Below, piece by piece: positions 12,467 through 63,020 of a stretch of DNA of 64,000 bases (within the stretch, counting starts at the first letter, position 1; the number at the start of each line of letters is the position of its first letter). The notes under the pieces are model-generated. The model did not search any database. It was not told the DNA's origin and was given only the letters and a program-made list of their open reading frames with translations. A program made the translations under genes and the position numbers. Source of the DNA: Larus michahellis (Eukaryota > Chordata > Aves > Charadriiformes > Laridae); contig NC_133901.1 in assembly GCF_964199755.1 (NCBI RefSeq), forward strand, positions 21,609,583 to 21,673,582, given 5' to 3'.

Positions 12467-13964
12467 AATGCTCCTCGCCTCTTTGTCCCTGCAGTTTGGG
12501 TGCCTCTGCATCTCCGGCCTGATGGCAGAAAATGAGGTTTTGTTGCCAGTTTGTTGGTCGTGTTCTCTACTCAGTAACACAAAGACATCAGCTGGATCCT
12601 CTTGAGCTTATTTTTTTAAAGCAAACACTGCTTTTCATGTGAATGGGGTAGGAGATAACTTCCAGCTACGGATGCACCAGCCTTGGAGCCTGGGCTGTTG
12701 ACTTCTCCCTGGTACTGTCCTGTACAACCTGGTCCAGCCGCTACAGCTCTCCATCCCAACACCTTCTTCAGCCAGAGGGGTGGCGCCAAGGCAACCTTCT
12801 TCTAAATTTCCTTTGTTCTGCTGCCAAGAGGGACGCAGCAGCATCTCACCCTTAGCTTAGTCCACTCTGTCCTGCTTTCAGGCTGCCCCCACCCCGAGGT
12901 GCTCGCTCGGCAAACCCCTTCCTGGGTGCGTGTTGCCCAACGGGGCTTCCTCCTGGCACAGGGCACCTCTGTGTGCCCATCCCCCGGCACAGAACCAGCT
13001 GCTCTGGCAGTGTCCACGTGTTGTTGCACCCCTCCGAAGGGATTAAAACCCACCCAGCAAGCACTGAATGCGCCTATTTGAATTTTCCAGCAGTAACTTT
13101 GTCATGACCCCAGTCTCCTGATCCATTCAAATTTCTATGTAAAAACTGCGAGTCAGCGTGGAGGTTGGTTGCTTTTCTGGATACAGGTGATTGGGACAGA
13201 AGAACAGAAAATGGTTTCAGTTTCAGTGTTAACCCTTCAAGTGCTGGCTGCCAGTAGAAGTTGGGAACTGTTCCACACCTCCCAAGGGGGTGGAAGCGCG
13301 GTCAGCAGCGGGTGGGATCTGGCACATGTACTAAAACATGCTCAAGCAGGACCCTCGTGTGCTGCCACCCGGCTCCTGCTCCTGACAGAGGAGCCACACC
13401 TCCTGTGTGGGACCATGCACGGCCCGTGGCCACCGCCGTCCCACTGTCCCTGCTGCCACACTCATGCCGGGCTCGGTTTCAAGGTCGCTGGGTGGTCAGA
13501 GGTGTCGTGTGTGCCCATGGCCGTGACCCCCCACGGCAGCGCCCGCTGCTTGTGCTCAGTGTATTCTGTATCGCCTGCCAAACGGCGAATGATTTAAATT
13601 GCAAGCAAGGAGGCTACCAGCCGGAGATGGCAGCAGTCCCAAGCGTTACCTTTGCATAAACACTCCCAGGCAGAAGCCACAGCAACCTGCCGCACAGAGA
13701 TGGGCGGCTGGGACCTGCGGCCAGGCCCTAGGGGTTCCTGCTCTTCTGAAAAGCATCTCTGCAGCACCAAAGGACAGCAAGGACAAACCCAGAAGTCAGT
13801 CCTTCCGTCCAGCTGAAATGAACCCAGCAGTCACCCAGACAGGACGTTAAAATGGGCTTTACCCTCTCTGTCACCAGTCCTCCAGCCTTGTACGCTCATG
13901 CTCAGATCTCAAGAGATGACCCAGGCCCCACAGCCAGCAGGAGCAAGCCAGAAGTTGTTCATAA

Positions 13965-13980
13965 TTGGGGACCACTAGTG
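13965..13980. mobile_element. Possible isolated hAT (Charlie-like) terminus
   Basis: TTGGGGACCACTAGTG resembles the outer end of Charlie-type hAT elements (reverse complement CACTAGTGGTCCCCAA). No matching partner end was found nearby, so this is a weak call. Confidence 0.25.
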
Positions 13981-16429
13981 AAAAAAATCTAACTTCCAAC
14001 TCTTCCTTAAAGAAACACTCAAACTTCAAAAGATGTTCAAAAATTGCTCAAAAGTCCCCACCATCAGCAGGCAATATTTCCTTTGCCAGAGGCTGTCGCT
14101 ACAGCAAAGGGTAAGAGCAAAATTGCAATGCTCATGGTGGCTCGCTCTGGCGCAAAGCTGTGTGTTGGACACCTCGATTATTGGATACAGCTATGAGCAA
14201 GCTGTAAATATCAGATAATTGGTTTGGGGCTATGAAAGACAACGGCCTGCCATAAATATGCTAGACTTGCATGGAGCATCCCACTCATCAGGATTCCCAG
14301 CTAATCCCGAGCACGGCATGACAGCGAAGCTCAGATTTCAGAGCTACGGCAGGCTGTGCGAGGCTGGTAGCCCCGTGGCTAGCTGCGAGAGGGGCCGGTG
14401 GCTCTGCAGAGGCTTTTCAACCTTTCTCTCCATCCTCTTCCTCTACTTTTAGCAAGTAACGCTGCCTCCCCGGGATGGAGCTGAAGTCCCGCTTGTGGAG
14501 CACTTGGCTGCCGACGCATGGGCAAATGGTTTGGAAAAGAAGTGATCCCTAAAAGCCTCGCAACACATACCGCTGCAGCCCAAGCCCTTAGCCCCAGCCT
14601 AATCTCGTCTTTACACTCAAAGGACAGTAAATTCACAGGAGAATTGGGACACCCAAAGAGTCAGCAAAGCTTGTGTAGAGAAATATATTTAGTGCACACA
14701 AATATGCCTGCGCTCTGCTGAAATGCAAATCTGCCTTATTGTCGTCCTAATCCCCATGCATGACACACTAATAAACAGGGGGGGTTAATACTTACCATCT
14801 GCGTTACAGGCTGCTTCCCACACTGCGAGCTCGCTTGGTTACAGTTGTGTAGGCATCACGGGGAGATATATCCCGCAAACGACAAGCTGGCTAATCCCTT
14901 GGGAGACATTAAAATGTGAGCTGCAGTTTTTCTCACTCGCTGCAGGCGCTGGAGTCAGTCGTGCAACGTATGGCGATAGCTGTAGTCTCATTTCACCTCT
15001 GTCATGCAGAGATAATTAAAATCTACACTTCCATCTGAGGGAAACCGCAGGGTTTCCAGATGGGTAACTGTAGTGTGTTTTTCATACTGGATTAACACTT
15101 GCACCAAAATGCCCTGCCTGTTGCCCTCCCACCTGTTAAGATTACCGACAGGGCTACCACCGAAAAGCCATCGTGGGTCCAGCGATAGGGGTCTGCGCAG
15201 ACCTGCAGCTCATATCGCTACGGGCTTACCTCACCCTCAGCATCACACATCTCTCTTCTTGAGCTGTAACGTTCCAGGTGTCCACCCTTGGACGGTCCCC
15301 TCCCAGGATCCAGGGCTCTCACAAAGGAACCAAGCCACAGCGTATTGGCCTAATGCAAAATACCCGCTGTAGTCAGCACGCAACATTAGCGATGGTTGTA
15401 ATATTGCAAACGAGGGATAGCCGGCTCCATTAGCAATCCGGTAAAGAGCCTGCTGAAGAGTACTGGCCACCCACTCGGTGACGTTGCACCGGGAGGGATG
15501 TCTCGGGCATCGCCGGGCAGGACGGAGGTTCCGTTTCCCGGAGAGCAGAGGCACACCGTGCCAGGCTGTGGCACAACCGCTGCCAGAGAGCACCTCGAGG
15601 ACAAGCCTGACCCGCGAGAGGCTTTCACGTATTGTCAGGGGCAAGACTGCAAGGAAAGCCAAAACTGTCCAAGAGCCGCGAGGTCCCTGCTGTGCAGCTG
15701 GGTTCCAGGAAGCCACTGGCGGAGCTGCGCGACTGCAAGGACCACACTCGCTCTTGCAGACAAATACGCCAGCCTCAGTCGGACAAAGACTTTGATATTT
15801 CTCAGCTCCTCATGCAAAAGACCACTGGCATATGCTTTTAAATGCATTTCCTCAATTTGGTTTGGAGCTTCAAAAACCACTAGGCTTACATTGCCCATGA
15901 AAAAAATGAATTCCACCCCCTCCCCTTTCTGCATTTAGAATGATAAAGGATCAACAGTTATGTCTGGAGTAGGGAAGCAGATATTACACACATCTTGCTT
16001 ACAAAATAGCTCTGGTTTTCATGAAACAAGTTTATTTTCCTCCCCCAGCCATTGATGAGCACATGACAACCGTACAGAAGAAAAGCTCAACTCCTTAGTT
16101 CTGCTCACATTCACTCAACATTTGCTCTAATCAATTATCTTATTTCATGCAATAAGAAAAGAATGAGATTCCTGTTATGCAGCCATAATCAGTTACAGTA
16201 TGAAGCTGTGTCTGTGGAACATTTCTGATTTTGAAAAATAATCATGTGCTCTGCCATTACATTTCTCTTGTAAAACACTGGGCTTTTACCCAACTTGTTT
16301 CTTCCTCCTCTTTAAAAATACTGAGGGCATGGTCTAGTCCCGAGATGCCACATTCTTACCCTGCAGAAGCTAGCCAAACTGCGCTCTACAGAACATATTT
16401 ACCCAGGGAGCCAGGATCTGTTTTTCTAG

Positions 16430-16435
16430 TTTATT
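16430..16435 (-). promoter_or_regulatory. FARSB: Candidate FARSB polyadenylation signal
   Basis: The minus strand carries AATAAA (TTTATT on plus) about 105 nt after the FARSB stop codon, with a GT-containing stretch further downstream on the minus strand. It would give a short 3' UTR of roughly 120-130 nt. A second AATAAA on the minus strand at 16031-16036 could serve a longer form. Confidence 0.5.
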
Positions 16436-16538
16436 GGAATATAAAAGCACAAGCGGATGTCCCCCACAGAGAACGACAAAAGAGCAGAGGGTGCTGCATG
16501 TGACAGTGGATGGCTGTCGGAGGAGACAAGTCCCATCT

Positions 16539-55640
<39,102 letters not shown>

Positions 55641-55664
55641 GGCTGCGGCCGCCTCGCCCGCGAC

Positions 55665-55674
55665 GCGCCTGCGC
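55665..55674. promoter_or_regulatory. NRF1-like site upstream of FARSB
   Basis: GCGCCTGCGC differs by one base from the NRF1 consensus GCGCATGCGC and lies 25-34 bp upstream of the FARSB start codon. Such sites are common in housekeeping CpG-island promoters; occupancy is inferred only. Confidence 0.4.
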
Positions 55675-55898
55675 CACCGACAGGCCCCCGACAGGCCCCC
55701 GCCGCGCCTCCCGCCGCGCTGCCTGACGGCCGCCCGCCTTTCCCACAGCCCGCTCTCCCCACTCCCCTCGTCCGCCGCCTCGGCGGTGCGCGGTCAGCCT
55801 CGTCGGCCTCCCGTGGAGCGGCTCGACCCGTCTCTTGCCCTCAGGGAGGCGGCGGGCGGAGCGGCGAGCACCGGCAGCGCGACGGGCAGCTACCGGCC

Positions 55899-55906
55899 GT
55901 GACATC
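55899..55906. promoter_or_regulatory. CRE-like octamer
   Basis: TGACATCA, one base from the CRE TGACGTCA, sits next to a GC box about 260 bp upstream of the FARSB start codon. An ATF/CREB-type site is possible but unproven. Confidence 0.25.
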
Positions 55907-56098
55907 AGAGGGGCGGGAGCCCCCGTACCCTCTCGGCGGCCTGAGGTGGGCGGTGCGGGGCCGGTGGCAGCGGGGCTGCGAGCCGCCGCGATCCCGCTGT
56001 CCCCCGGGGGAAACGGGGCGCAGCCGGGACAGCGCGTCTGCAAGTTTTGGGGTGTGGGGGTTTTTTTTCCATACTGGATATTTTTTTTTTATTGCTGA

Positions 56099-56117
56099 CA
56101 CCTGTCAGTGACAGGTG
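56099..56117. promoter_or_regulatory. Perfect 19-bp palindrome in shared promoter
   Basis: CACCTGTCA-G-TGACAGGTG: nine-base arms around one central base. Each arm contains both an E-box of the CACCTG type (Snail/ZEB class) and a TGACAG core (TGIF/MEIS class). It lies 459 bp from the FARSB start codon and 539 bp from that of MOGAT1. Confidence 0.5.
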
Positions 56118-56290
56118 AAGCGCCGGGGGCGGGAGGAGGCTGTGCACGCGCCGGTTTAATTAAAAAGGACAGGATTAAACCCAAATGCCACGGGAATCTT
56201 ACATTCTTAGCCGGCCGCCGTAAGTGCGTTCACTGTAAGAGTCTGAGGGGCGACGGTGTGCCCGGGAAGGGGGCAGGGGGTACGGCAGAA

Positions 56291-56659
56291 ATGGCGCCTA
56301 TCCCTGAGGAGAAGCGGCCCGCCCCGCTCCCCCGGCGCCGTTTGTTGGAGCCGGGGCGGTGGAAGCGGCCTTCCGAGAGCCGGCGGGGAGCGGGTTTGCC
56401 GGGGCGCGGGGGCGGAAGGTGTCCGGGGCGGGCTGCGGCGGGGCGGCCGCCTCCCCGTCCCCGCCCGCTGGGGCCGCGCCCGGGCCCCGCGGCCGTGGGC
56501 AGCGCCGGCGGCGGGAGGGGGCGCGTCCCTGCCACACAAGCCGGGGGCCGCGGGTGGCGGCGGCAGAGCGGCGCGGCGGCCGGCTGCGACCGGGACCGGG
56601 AGAGGGGCTGGAGCCGGCGGGTCCGTGTCTCCCTGCGCTCTCTCCCGCCGCCGGCATGA
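56291..56659 (+). other. Candidate upstream ORF overlapping the MOGAT1 start codon
   Basis: An ATG with G at -3 and G at +4 opens a 122-codon frame (starting MAPIPEEKRPAPLPRR) in a different register from MOGAT1. It stops at TGA 56657-56659, which overlaps the MOGAT1 ATG as ATGA. The encoded protein is Arg/Gly/Ala/Pro-rich, as expected of any open frame in GC-rich DNA, so coding function is unlikely. A translational effect is possible if the 5' UTR includes it. Confidence 0.3.
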
Positions 56660-56749
56660 AGGTCGAGTTTGCCCCCATCAACGTCCCCCTGAAGAGGAGG
56701 ATCCAGACGGTCGCCGTGCTGCAGTGGATCTTCTCCTTCCTCCTGCTGG
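56656..56749 (+). CDS. MOGAT1: MOGAT1 coding exon 1 (monoacylglycerol O-acyltransferase 1)
   Basis: 94 nt encoding 31 residues plus the first base of a Gly codon, ending CTGCTGG before GTAACA. The protein starts MKVEFAPINVPLKRRIQTVA and continues VLQWIFSFLLL, matching the N terminus of the DGAT2-family acyltransferase MOGAT1. The enzyme sits in the ER membrane and joins a fatty acyl-CoA to monoacylglycerol to give diacylglycerol. The exon encodes the cytosolic N terminus and most of the first membrane segment (about residues 18-31). The catalytic HPHG-type motif is on later exons outside the window. Paralogues MOGAT2 and DGAT2 are alternatives, but the sequence and the position next to FARSB favour MOGAT1. 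The frame upstream of the ATG is open but has no in-frame ATG with support. Confidence 0.93.
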
Positions 56750-59700
56750 GTAACAGCCTTCCTCCTCCCTGCCCCGGAGAGAAAAGGGGGAAAAAGTCAG
56801 CTTTTTCCTTAACCAGCATCAACCGTGGGCATCGGTCTGTGTCACCTGTGGTTCCACCTGGGATGAGAGGTGGCGAGTGGCTCCCCAGCTATCCCTGGGC
56901 GGGCAAGAGCATCACACGTCTGGACTTGGGCCTTCTCTGAAAACTTTGGATGGCTTTTTCTCTTTTTTGGGGGGGTCTATTTCTTTCTATGGGTTCTTTT
57001 TCGAATATGATGTTTAAAAGCTAGTGACCGCATCTTCTCATTGAGATGCCCACTAGGTTTCTGACAACTACCAACTTTTTAACTTTTTACTGAACTTTAT
57101 GGTTATAAAGGCTGGCATGTGACTAATGGCTGTTTTCATTACTGATTTTGTAAAATAACTCTATATTCTGTAGTTCAATAAAATTCTCATTTAGCTAGCT
57201 GATGAAAATTAGTAAGGATCAACAGTGAACTGGCTTAAGGGCAGCCACTTCTGTAAATGTATTAAAAATGTCCTTACTTGCTTTAAGAAAGCGTTGCTAA
57301 CAAATTTTCTTGGTAAACTTTTTTGTCTGATTATTCTTCCAAAGTGAAATTTCCTAATATCTTAATAGATTCCTATCACTAAACATTTATTCACAGGAGC
57401 AGATCTTACTCTCATGGCTAGTTATCTTGAACTTGATAAAATGAGTCACTTGATAAGGTAAGCTAAGCCTTAACGCTCTGGGACCGGATCCATGGATTGT
57501 GTAAATTGGCAAGAGGTTATTGAATAGTCTATGTGGAAGAAAACTCAGAATCTGAGGTGTGAAGCGACTGGCTACCTGTGCGTTACTGTAAATGTTGGAA
57601 TGTTTTACCATCGCATGTGCTTTAGGACATATAAGGAGAAACGAAATGTGCACGTATCTTCCTTGTATATCTTGCAAATACAGTATCATTCAGTTGGTGG
57701 TTTCTTGTCTTTCAGACAATTGTTTTTAGGTTGTCAGCCCACACATAAGTGATTCAGGTGTGTGGGGTAAGCATGGAGGGTATGAAGCACCTTCATAGGT
57801 TTATCCTTAGCACTTCGCTGTTTTATGTTACCTCTAAACTGTATGTGGTTAGACTATAAACAGTTCATGTTTGTGGCAACGTTGTAAATAGCCTGTGCTA
57901 CTGTTATTGAATTAGAACTTGGCATATCCATTAGTCCAGTCTAATGATAACACAGTGGAAGTTCAGTGGCAGTGGAAGGAAACAATTTTTATCCTAGGTT
58001 GGTTGGTAACAATGCTGGTGCAGAAAATCCCGTCCTTCTTTGCTTCCTAGAAGTGATTGGGCTGCAGAAAATCCTCAGTTGGTGCAGTTCAGTGGGAGAA
58101 GCAGGCAGCTGTCTTCTGCAGCTGGAGCTGCATGGGAATAAATGTCAAGGAAAATCAACAAGGAGGGCGTCTTATGGCTGGTTATGTTGAATACAGTGAG
58201 TGCACGCCATCATGAAAAAAATATGTTTGCAAGAATGCTTACATTTTGGTGGACAAATTGATTTTAGTAATAATAAGCTGCTTGTGCTTTCATGGGGATG
58301 TTGATCTTTAGAGCTATCCAAGGTGACCTTGTAACTTCGTGGGCGTACCTTTTCGGTCATAGGACAGTTGGAGTGATCTGGCTGAAAATTTTCGCTTAGC
58401 TCCAGGAAAATTCAGATGGCTGAATCCTAAATGACTTAAAGAAGGGAAAAATGGGTTGGTTTCTGAAGTTCTGGATTGCCATTATGTCTGGATTTTTCAG
58501 ACTTCTATTTCTTGTCTCCTGAGCAGACAAAGCATGGAAACATTGTTTGTTTGTAAGCTCTTGAATTCAAGAGTGACGCTTCCAAATCATGTAGGGGATG
58601 CCAAAGTACAAGTGAAAATACTGTGTGAAGTCATGGCAGCATAGGTTGCAAGGGTGGGTGTTGTTTGGGGGTGGGTATGTGGCTGGAACTAGTTTATACC
58701 AAGCAAGTTCTTATGTAGATTCAGTCTTTTTTTTATATAAAAATATCTGCATGAACACCATGTAATAACTAATGGCTCATATTATAGATACAGGGATTCT
58801 GTTTGGAGCAGTGAATAAATGGGGTACTAGCTTAGTTGCTAAAGTTGTCCATCTAGGTATGCAGTGAGGTGCCATATCTTAATAAAACGTACCGATAGGA
58901 CTAACAGATAAAGTAAGAGAACTCTAAAAATTAGTGCTCTGAAAGACAAAAGCTGAACTGGGTAATGATATCCTTTAGATCTGGGGAGTGACATGTGAAA
59001 ACATGATCTGGCACCCAGAGTAAGCCGTAAGGGGAACATGGCTCTATTACAACTTGGAATACACAATATGACTTGCATAGAAGACTCTGAAAATGATGCA
59101 TTGGTTTTATCTTCCCCTGAGACCCTTAAGAATAGCTGAATTTAATGTTATAAGCCAGTTGTGTTGTGTTAGTCTTTGCCACTGTCTCTCCAGGCTAGCT
59201 TTGTTGTAATGCTGCGTGGTTTTCTGAGACCATGGAACTGATGATTGAAAGTGCCCTCTTGCATGTGGGACTAAAGGTGACTCTCAAGTTGGCCCGAAAC
59301 ACATATATGCAATAGTTGTTGAAGACTGTGGATCTCATCACCACTTGTAGAAAGAGCAGATCAGTTGTCAAACACTGAACAAATAGCTTCAGTAGCATGG
59401 TACAAACAAGAAAGTTCGGCTTCTTTGCACAGTGTCCTGGCTTGGGCTGGTTCTGCACTACACATACGTTGCTTCTGCTGTAGAGCGTAGGCAGAATAAA
59501 CATGCGCCTGCCCCTAAAAAGGCTGTACAGATGCACACAGAATTTCATTACGTACAAAAGGAACCTCTTTAAAATTCCGGGTATAAGTTGTTCTGCTTCC
59601 CTGCTTTGTACTCTGAGCTGCCAAAGTTCACCCTCAAACAGAAAAGACAAGTTCTCATTGTAGCAGTAGTTCTTCTGTTAGTTATCCAGGGGCATGACAC

Positions 59701-60791
59701 CAGAAGCAAAAATGAGCTTGGAAATACTGTGATCTGTGTTTAAGAGCTTCTGGATTAGATGAGAGAAGTGCCCATGTAACAGTTTCCCACCCTGTGCCAG
59801 CTGAAACTGCTGTAAGGTTTTCTTTCCTGTGTGCTGTAGTAAGTACAGCAGACTAAAACAGTTTAGGTAAAGTTCCACGAAAAAAAAAAAAGTGTTTTAA
59901 ATGGGATTCTTTCTTTTTAAAGAAGCAGAAATCCCAAAGAGCTTCAGGCTGAAGCATAATTTCAAGTCATTAGCGTTTCAGTGCTGAAACAGCAAATATA
60001 TGAAGTTTTGCAGTTTCAGAGTACCTACTTTGGGAAAAAAAGTTGAAACAGACAATTTTGATAGATGTAGTTTTATACCTGTAATTACTGTTATTAGAGG
60101 TTCATCAGCTTGATGACGGTCCCGGGGCAGGTCTGGCCCCTTTCCACCTGCTGTGGCACCTACATTGTGTCCACCTGTGAAGCTGTGTGCTGATATCTGC
60201 TTGTGGGCTCTCTGTGCCATTGTCCAGCCCAACCCCAGGCAGAAAGTCACCTGCAGAAATGGAATCTCCAAGCCTGTAAGCGCCGCTGGTGTTTAGCGTG
60301 AAATCTTTGCTTTTAAGCTTGGAAATTTTTTTCTTAAGAACTTTGACTGAGTTAATTTTGCTGCAGTTAATAGTATGTCTGATATCCTTCTGTTAGTGTA
60401 GGTTTTCTTTTTTCTGGCACAGCGGGGAGCAGTGATTTCCCCTCGGTAGGTGAGCGCGCTGTGCTGCGGGGCTGAGCTGCGTGCCTCTGGGAGGGAGGTT
60501 CAGTTTGTATCAGTACCCGGGCCGGAGGTAGATCAAAGGGTTCGTTTCAAGGCAAAACAATTTAAACAAAGAAAATCGATGAGATTTGCGTTAAGTGCCC
60601 CTTCGCGGGTGCTTTAGCCTTTTGTTTTTCTTCCCCTCTAATGTATACAAATCAAATGACAGCGTTTTGGAGAAAACAAAGCCAGAAGGTGAGTGGGCGA
60701 GCTTCCCCTCTGCCAACTTCTGTGCATTTGATATGAAAAAGGACAGTGGGATTTGAGCGTGTACAAAATCAAATAGAGAACTAGGTAAATT

Positions 60792-60808
60792 GGGGGGGGG
60801 GGAGGGGG
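60792..60808 (+). repeat. G-run
   Basis: Eleven Gs, one A, then five Gs. A simple low-complexity tract. Confidence 0.85.
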
Positions 60809-61057
60809 TGGTGTCTTGGTCCGGGCAAGGAGAGATGGAAATGAGAGAGAGTTTGACCCTATGACAACGATACCAGGATTTTATTTTGAGACAAGGTGGT
60901 GGTAAGGGAGGATGGTGCATCTTCTGTGGCTCACTTTCTGGGTCGAGCAGTGGCACGCTGGTCTTCTCCTTACTGGAGGCCTAGGAAGTGACTGTTGTGC
61001 ATGCACCCCTCTGTTTATTTACGAAATAATAATATGAAATCAGTGCATAGTTCAAGG

Positions 61058-61122
61058 TGTACTTTAATATGCATGAAGCCACAAAATAATATGCTAAAGA
61101 CATTAGCATATATTAAAGTACA
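61058..61122. repeat. Compound inverted repeat
   Basis: The outer arms TGTACTTTAATATGC (61058-61072) and GCATATATTAAAGTACA (61106-61122) are complementary apart from a two-base insertion. An inner hairpin, ATATGCTAA (61089-61097) with TTAGCATAT (61103-61111), has a five-base loop and shares bases with the outer right arm. Confidence 0.75.
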
Positions 61123-61729
61123 TCCTGTTCTCTAGTGATTAGACTTCTGTGCATGTAGCATGTAGGATGAAGTGCTCTGTTAATTGAAGTTGGCAGGAGA
61201 CAGTTTGGAGTTGTGGATCTGGCTTCCGCAAAAGAATAGAAATGATGAAACGTTTGCCACAGAGTAAAATATTGCTGCTGGAGTAATAAGTGAGTTAAGT
61301 GTTGAGAAAGCAGGTGTCAGTGTAATGTGCTAAAGCAAAAAATAGCCTTTTCCCTGAACGTGTGATGGTGTTTTGTTATCTGGTGCTGATTTAATTCATC
61401 AGCTATAGCTGGCTAACTAAAAGGGTCTCATTCTTCCTCAGAGCCTTTTTAAAAAGAACTCTCTTTTGATACCTAAGAAAACTCAGCTCAGCTCTGCGAG
61501 CCTTTCCTAGCAGGCTGGCTGGCATTGCTGCTTGGTTTTGTCAGCCTGTGCTCATCTGTCCCCGAAGCCGATTACTGGCTCATGGGCAGGGACCAATGTG
61601 TAATCATGGAGAATAACAGGGTATTTACTGATGCTTGACTGACTAGTATTTCTAGGAATTCTACCTATGTTACTTATATCTTAGGGAGGGAATTTAAGCA
61701 TGTGTCCATGAATATTTGTATCTCTGAAG

Positions 61730-61790
61730 AATAAGAACAGAAAAATGGCTGTGCTGCGTCAGGCCAGAGGCCCTGGCTTGGCAACCTGTA
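61730..61790 (-). repeat. Ancient interspersed-repeat remnant (family unnamed)
   Basis: AATAAGAACAGAAAAATGGC, then TGTGCTGCGTCAGGCCAGAG and GCCCTGGC, resembles the amniote repeat of the type ATAAGAACGGCCATACTGGG then TCAGACCAAAGGTCC. It is the opposite orientation of the remnant at 35563. It is heavily diverged. Confidence 0.4.
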
Positions 61791-62920
61791 TGTGACCATA
61801 ACTGGTAGTGGATATGTAAGGAGAAATAAAAGAAACAGGAAATATGTAGACTACTTTTGACATGCTGTCTCGGGATTTGGTAATTAGTAACTCGAGGATT
61901 TACTGTATCCCGACGACTCTACAAGTCAATAGTCCCTAATGCTCTGTATCTCTAGTTTATCAGTATTTGTCAACGGAATTGCTTGGCTTGCTTGGGAACT
62001 GCAACCAAATTCCAGAGTAAACAGCCTATAAACCAGCCTTCAAACCTTGGCATCTGAGGGTTTGCATTTGTTATCATCGTAGTGTTGAAACACAGCTCCT
62101 TTGATGGGAAAGCTTATGAGTGGGCCTCCCAGTTGTGACCAATAAATTGAGAAAGGACCTCTGCCAGGGGAGACTGATAGCTATTCAACAAATAATGACC
62201 TCCTTGCTACCTTGGTCCTGGGGATGGCTACCAAATTCCTGTGGACTTTAACAATTTTCCAGTGCAGTTAGTTTAAATAAGTCCCGGTTTGTTCTTTGCT
62301 AGCGGTACAATTTTCGCTGGGCAGTTCCTGTATGTCATGGGTAGAAAGCCACAGCAAGTTCCCCTGGTTCTGGTGGGAATCTGTATATTGACAGAATTGC
62401 ACAGACTAGTAGGATCTAAGCAGGATAGTACTAACATTATGACTTTTTTTTTTTTTTTTAAGAAAAGAGACTTTCTGTGTAAAAGCTGGAGAGGAGTACT
62501 CTGCAGAGGCATGAACTTGCCTACTGTTGCCTTTGCAGATTGCCTCCTCACGGGTGCTGTCTGTTGTCTCAGGTCTTCTTTTGGTAGCACTGTCAGAGTT
62601 CATTTGCTGTACGTGTTATTTCATTTACATTTCTATCCCTTTCTTTGCCATTTATGAATAATTTACAAAGTATTTCCAGGAATTAAGGCTGGTTTTATTT
62701 GTTTATTAGGGATGAATATTAGCAAATGTTTATTAGGGATGGAAACGTTACTGTGCAATTCTTCTTGTGTGTTCCCTCCAATGTTCTGTTCCAAAGCAGC
62801 GCAAACTGCTTTGCTTGGCTTTATGGGGTCCTACAGCGGTGCTCATTGGATTGAGATGAGCACCCTGGCCACCTAGGGTAGACCTGCGCTGGCCAGGCAT
62901 CGTTTGTGACTGCTCTGAGA

Positions 62921-63020
62921 ATAGAATAATAAAATCATAGAATATCTCAAGTTGGAAGGGACACAGAAGGATCCTCGAGTCCAACTCCCGGCTCCTCGCA
63001 GGATTACCTAAAACTAAACA
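62921..63020 (-). mobile_element. CR1 LINE 3'-end fragment
   Basis: It begins with degenerate AATAGAAT/CATAGAAT units, then TCAAGTTGGAAGGGACACAG, AAGGATCCTCGAGTCCAACT and CCCGGCTCCTCGCAGGATTA, the antisense of a CR1 3' end. The subfamily differs from the other copies. It lies antisense to MOGAT1. Confidence 0.88.

Larger units (their letters stand above)
8978..16538. other. SGPP2-FARSB tail-to-tail interval (3' UTRs and intergenic)
   Basis: The two genes converge here. The SGPP2 3' UTR starts at 8978, but its end cannot be fixed: AATAAA occurs on the plus strand at 9850-9855 and 14770-14775, neither compelling. The FARSB 3' UTR occupies the right edge. Recognised inside: a CR1 copy (12068-12466) and a lone Charlie-like terminus (TTGGGGACCACTAGTG, 13965-13980). 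The stretch 13250-13750 is GC-richer with long open frames but no recognisable protein. No RNA gene was seen. Confidence 0.6.

Noticed and set aside
12125-12580. 151-codon minus-strand open frame
   Set aside because: It is the antisense of the CR1 copy at 12068-12466 and has no independent support.
13169-13850. GC-richer stretch with overlapping plus-strand frames
   Set aside because: No domain, no acceptor/donor pattern linking it to a neighbouring gene, and the frames overlap one another.
56108-56940. Long GC-rich frames around the MOGAT1 start, including an in-frame extension of MOGAT1 by about 99 codons
   Set aside because: The extension begins at GTG, not ATG, and the sequence is Arg/Gly/Ala/Pro-rich as expected for open frames in CpG-rich DNA.
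62289-62657. 122-codon plus-strand frame considered as MOGAT1 exon 2
   Set aside because: It does not continue the MOGAT1 membrane segment or show the family motifs, and it contains a T-run.
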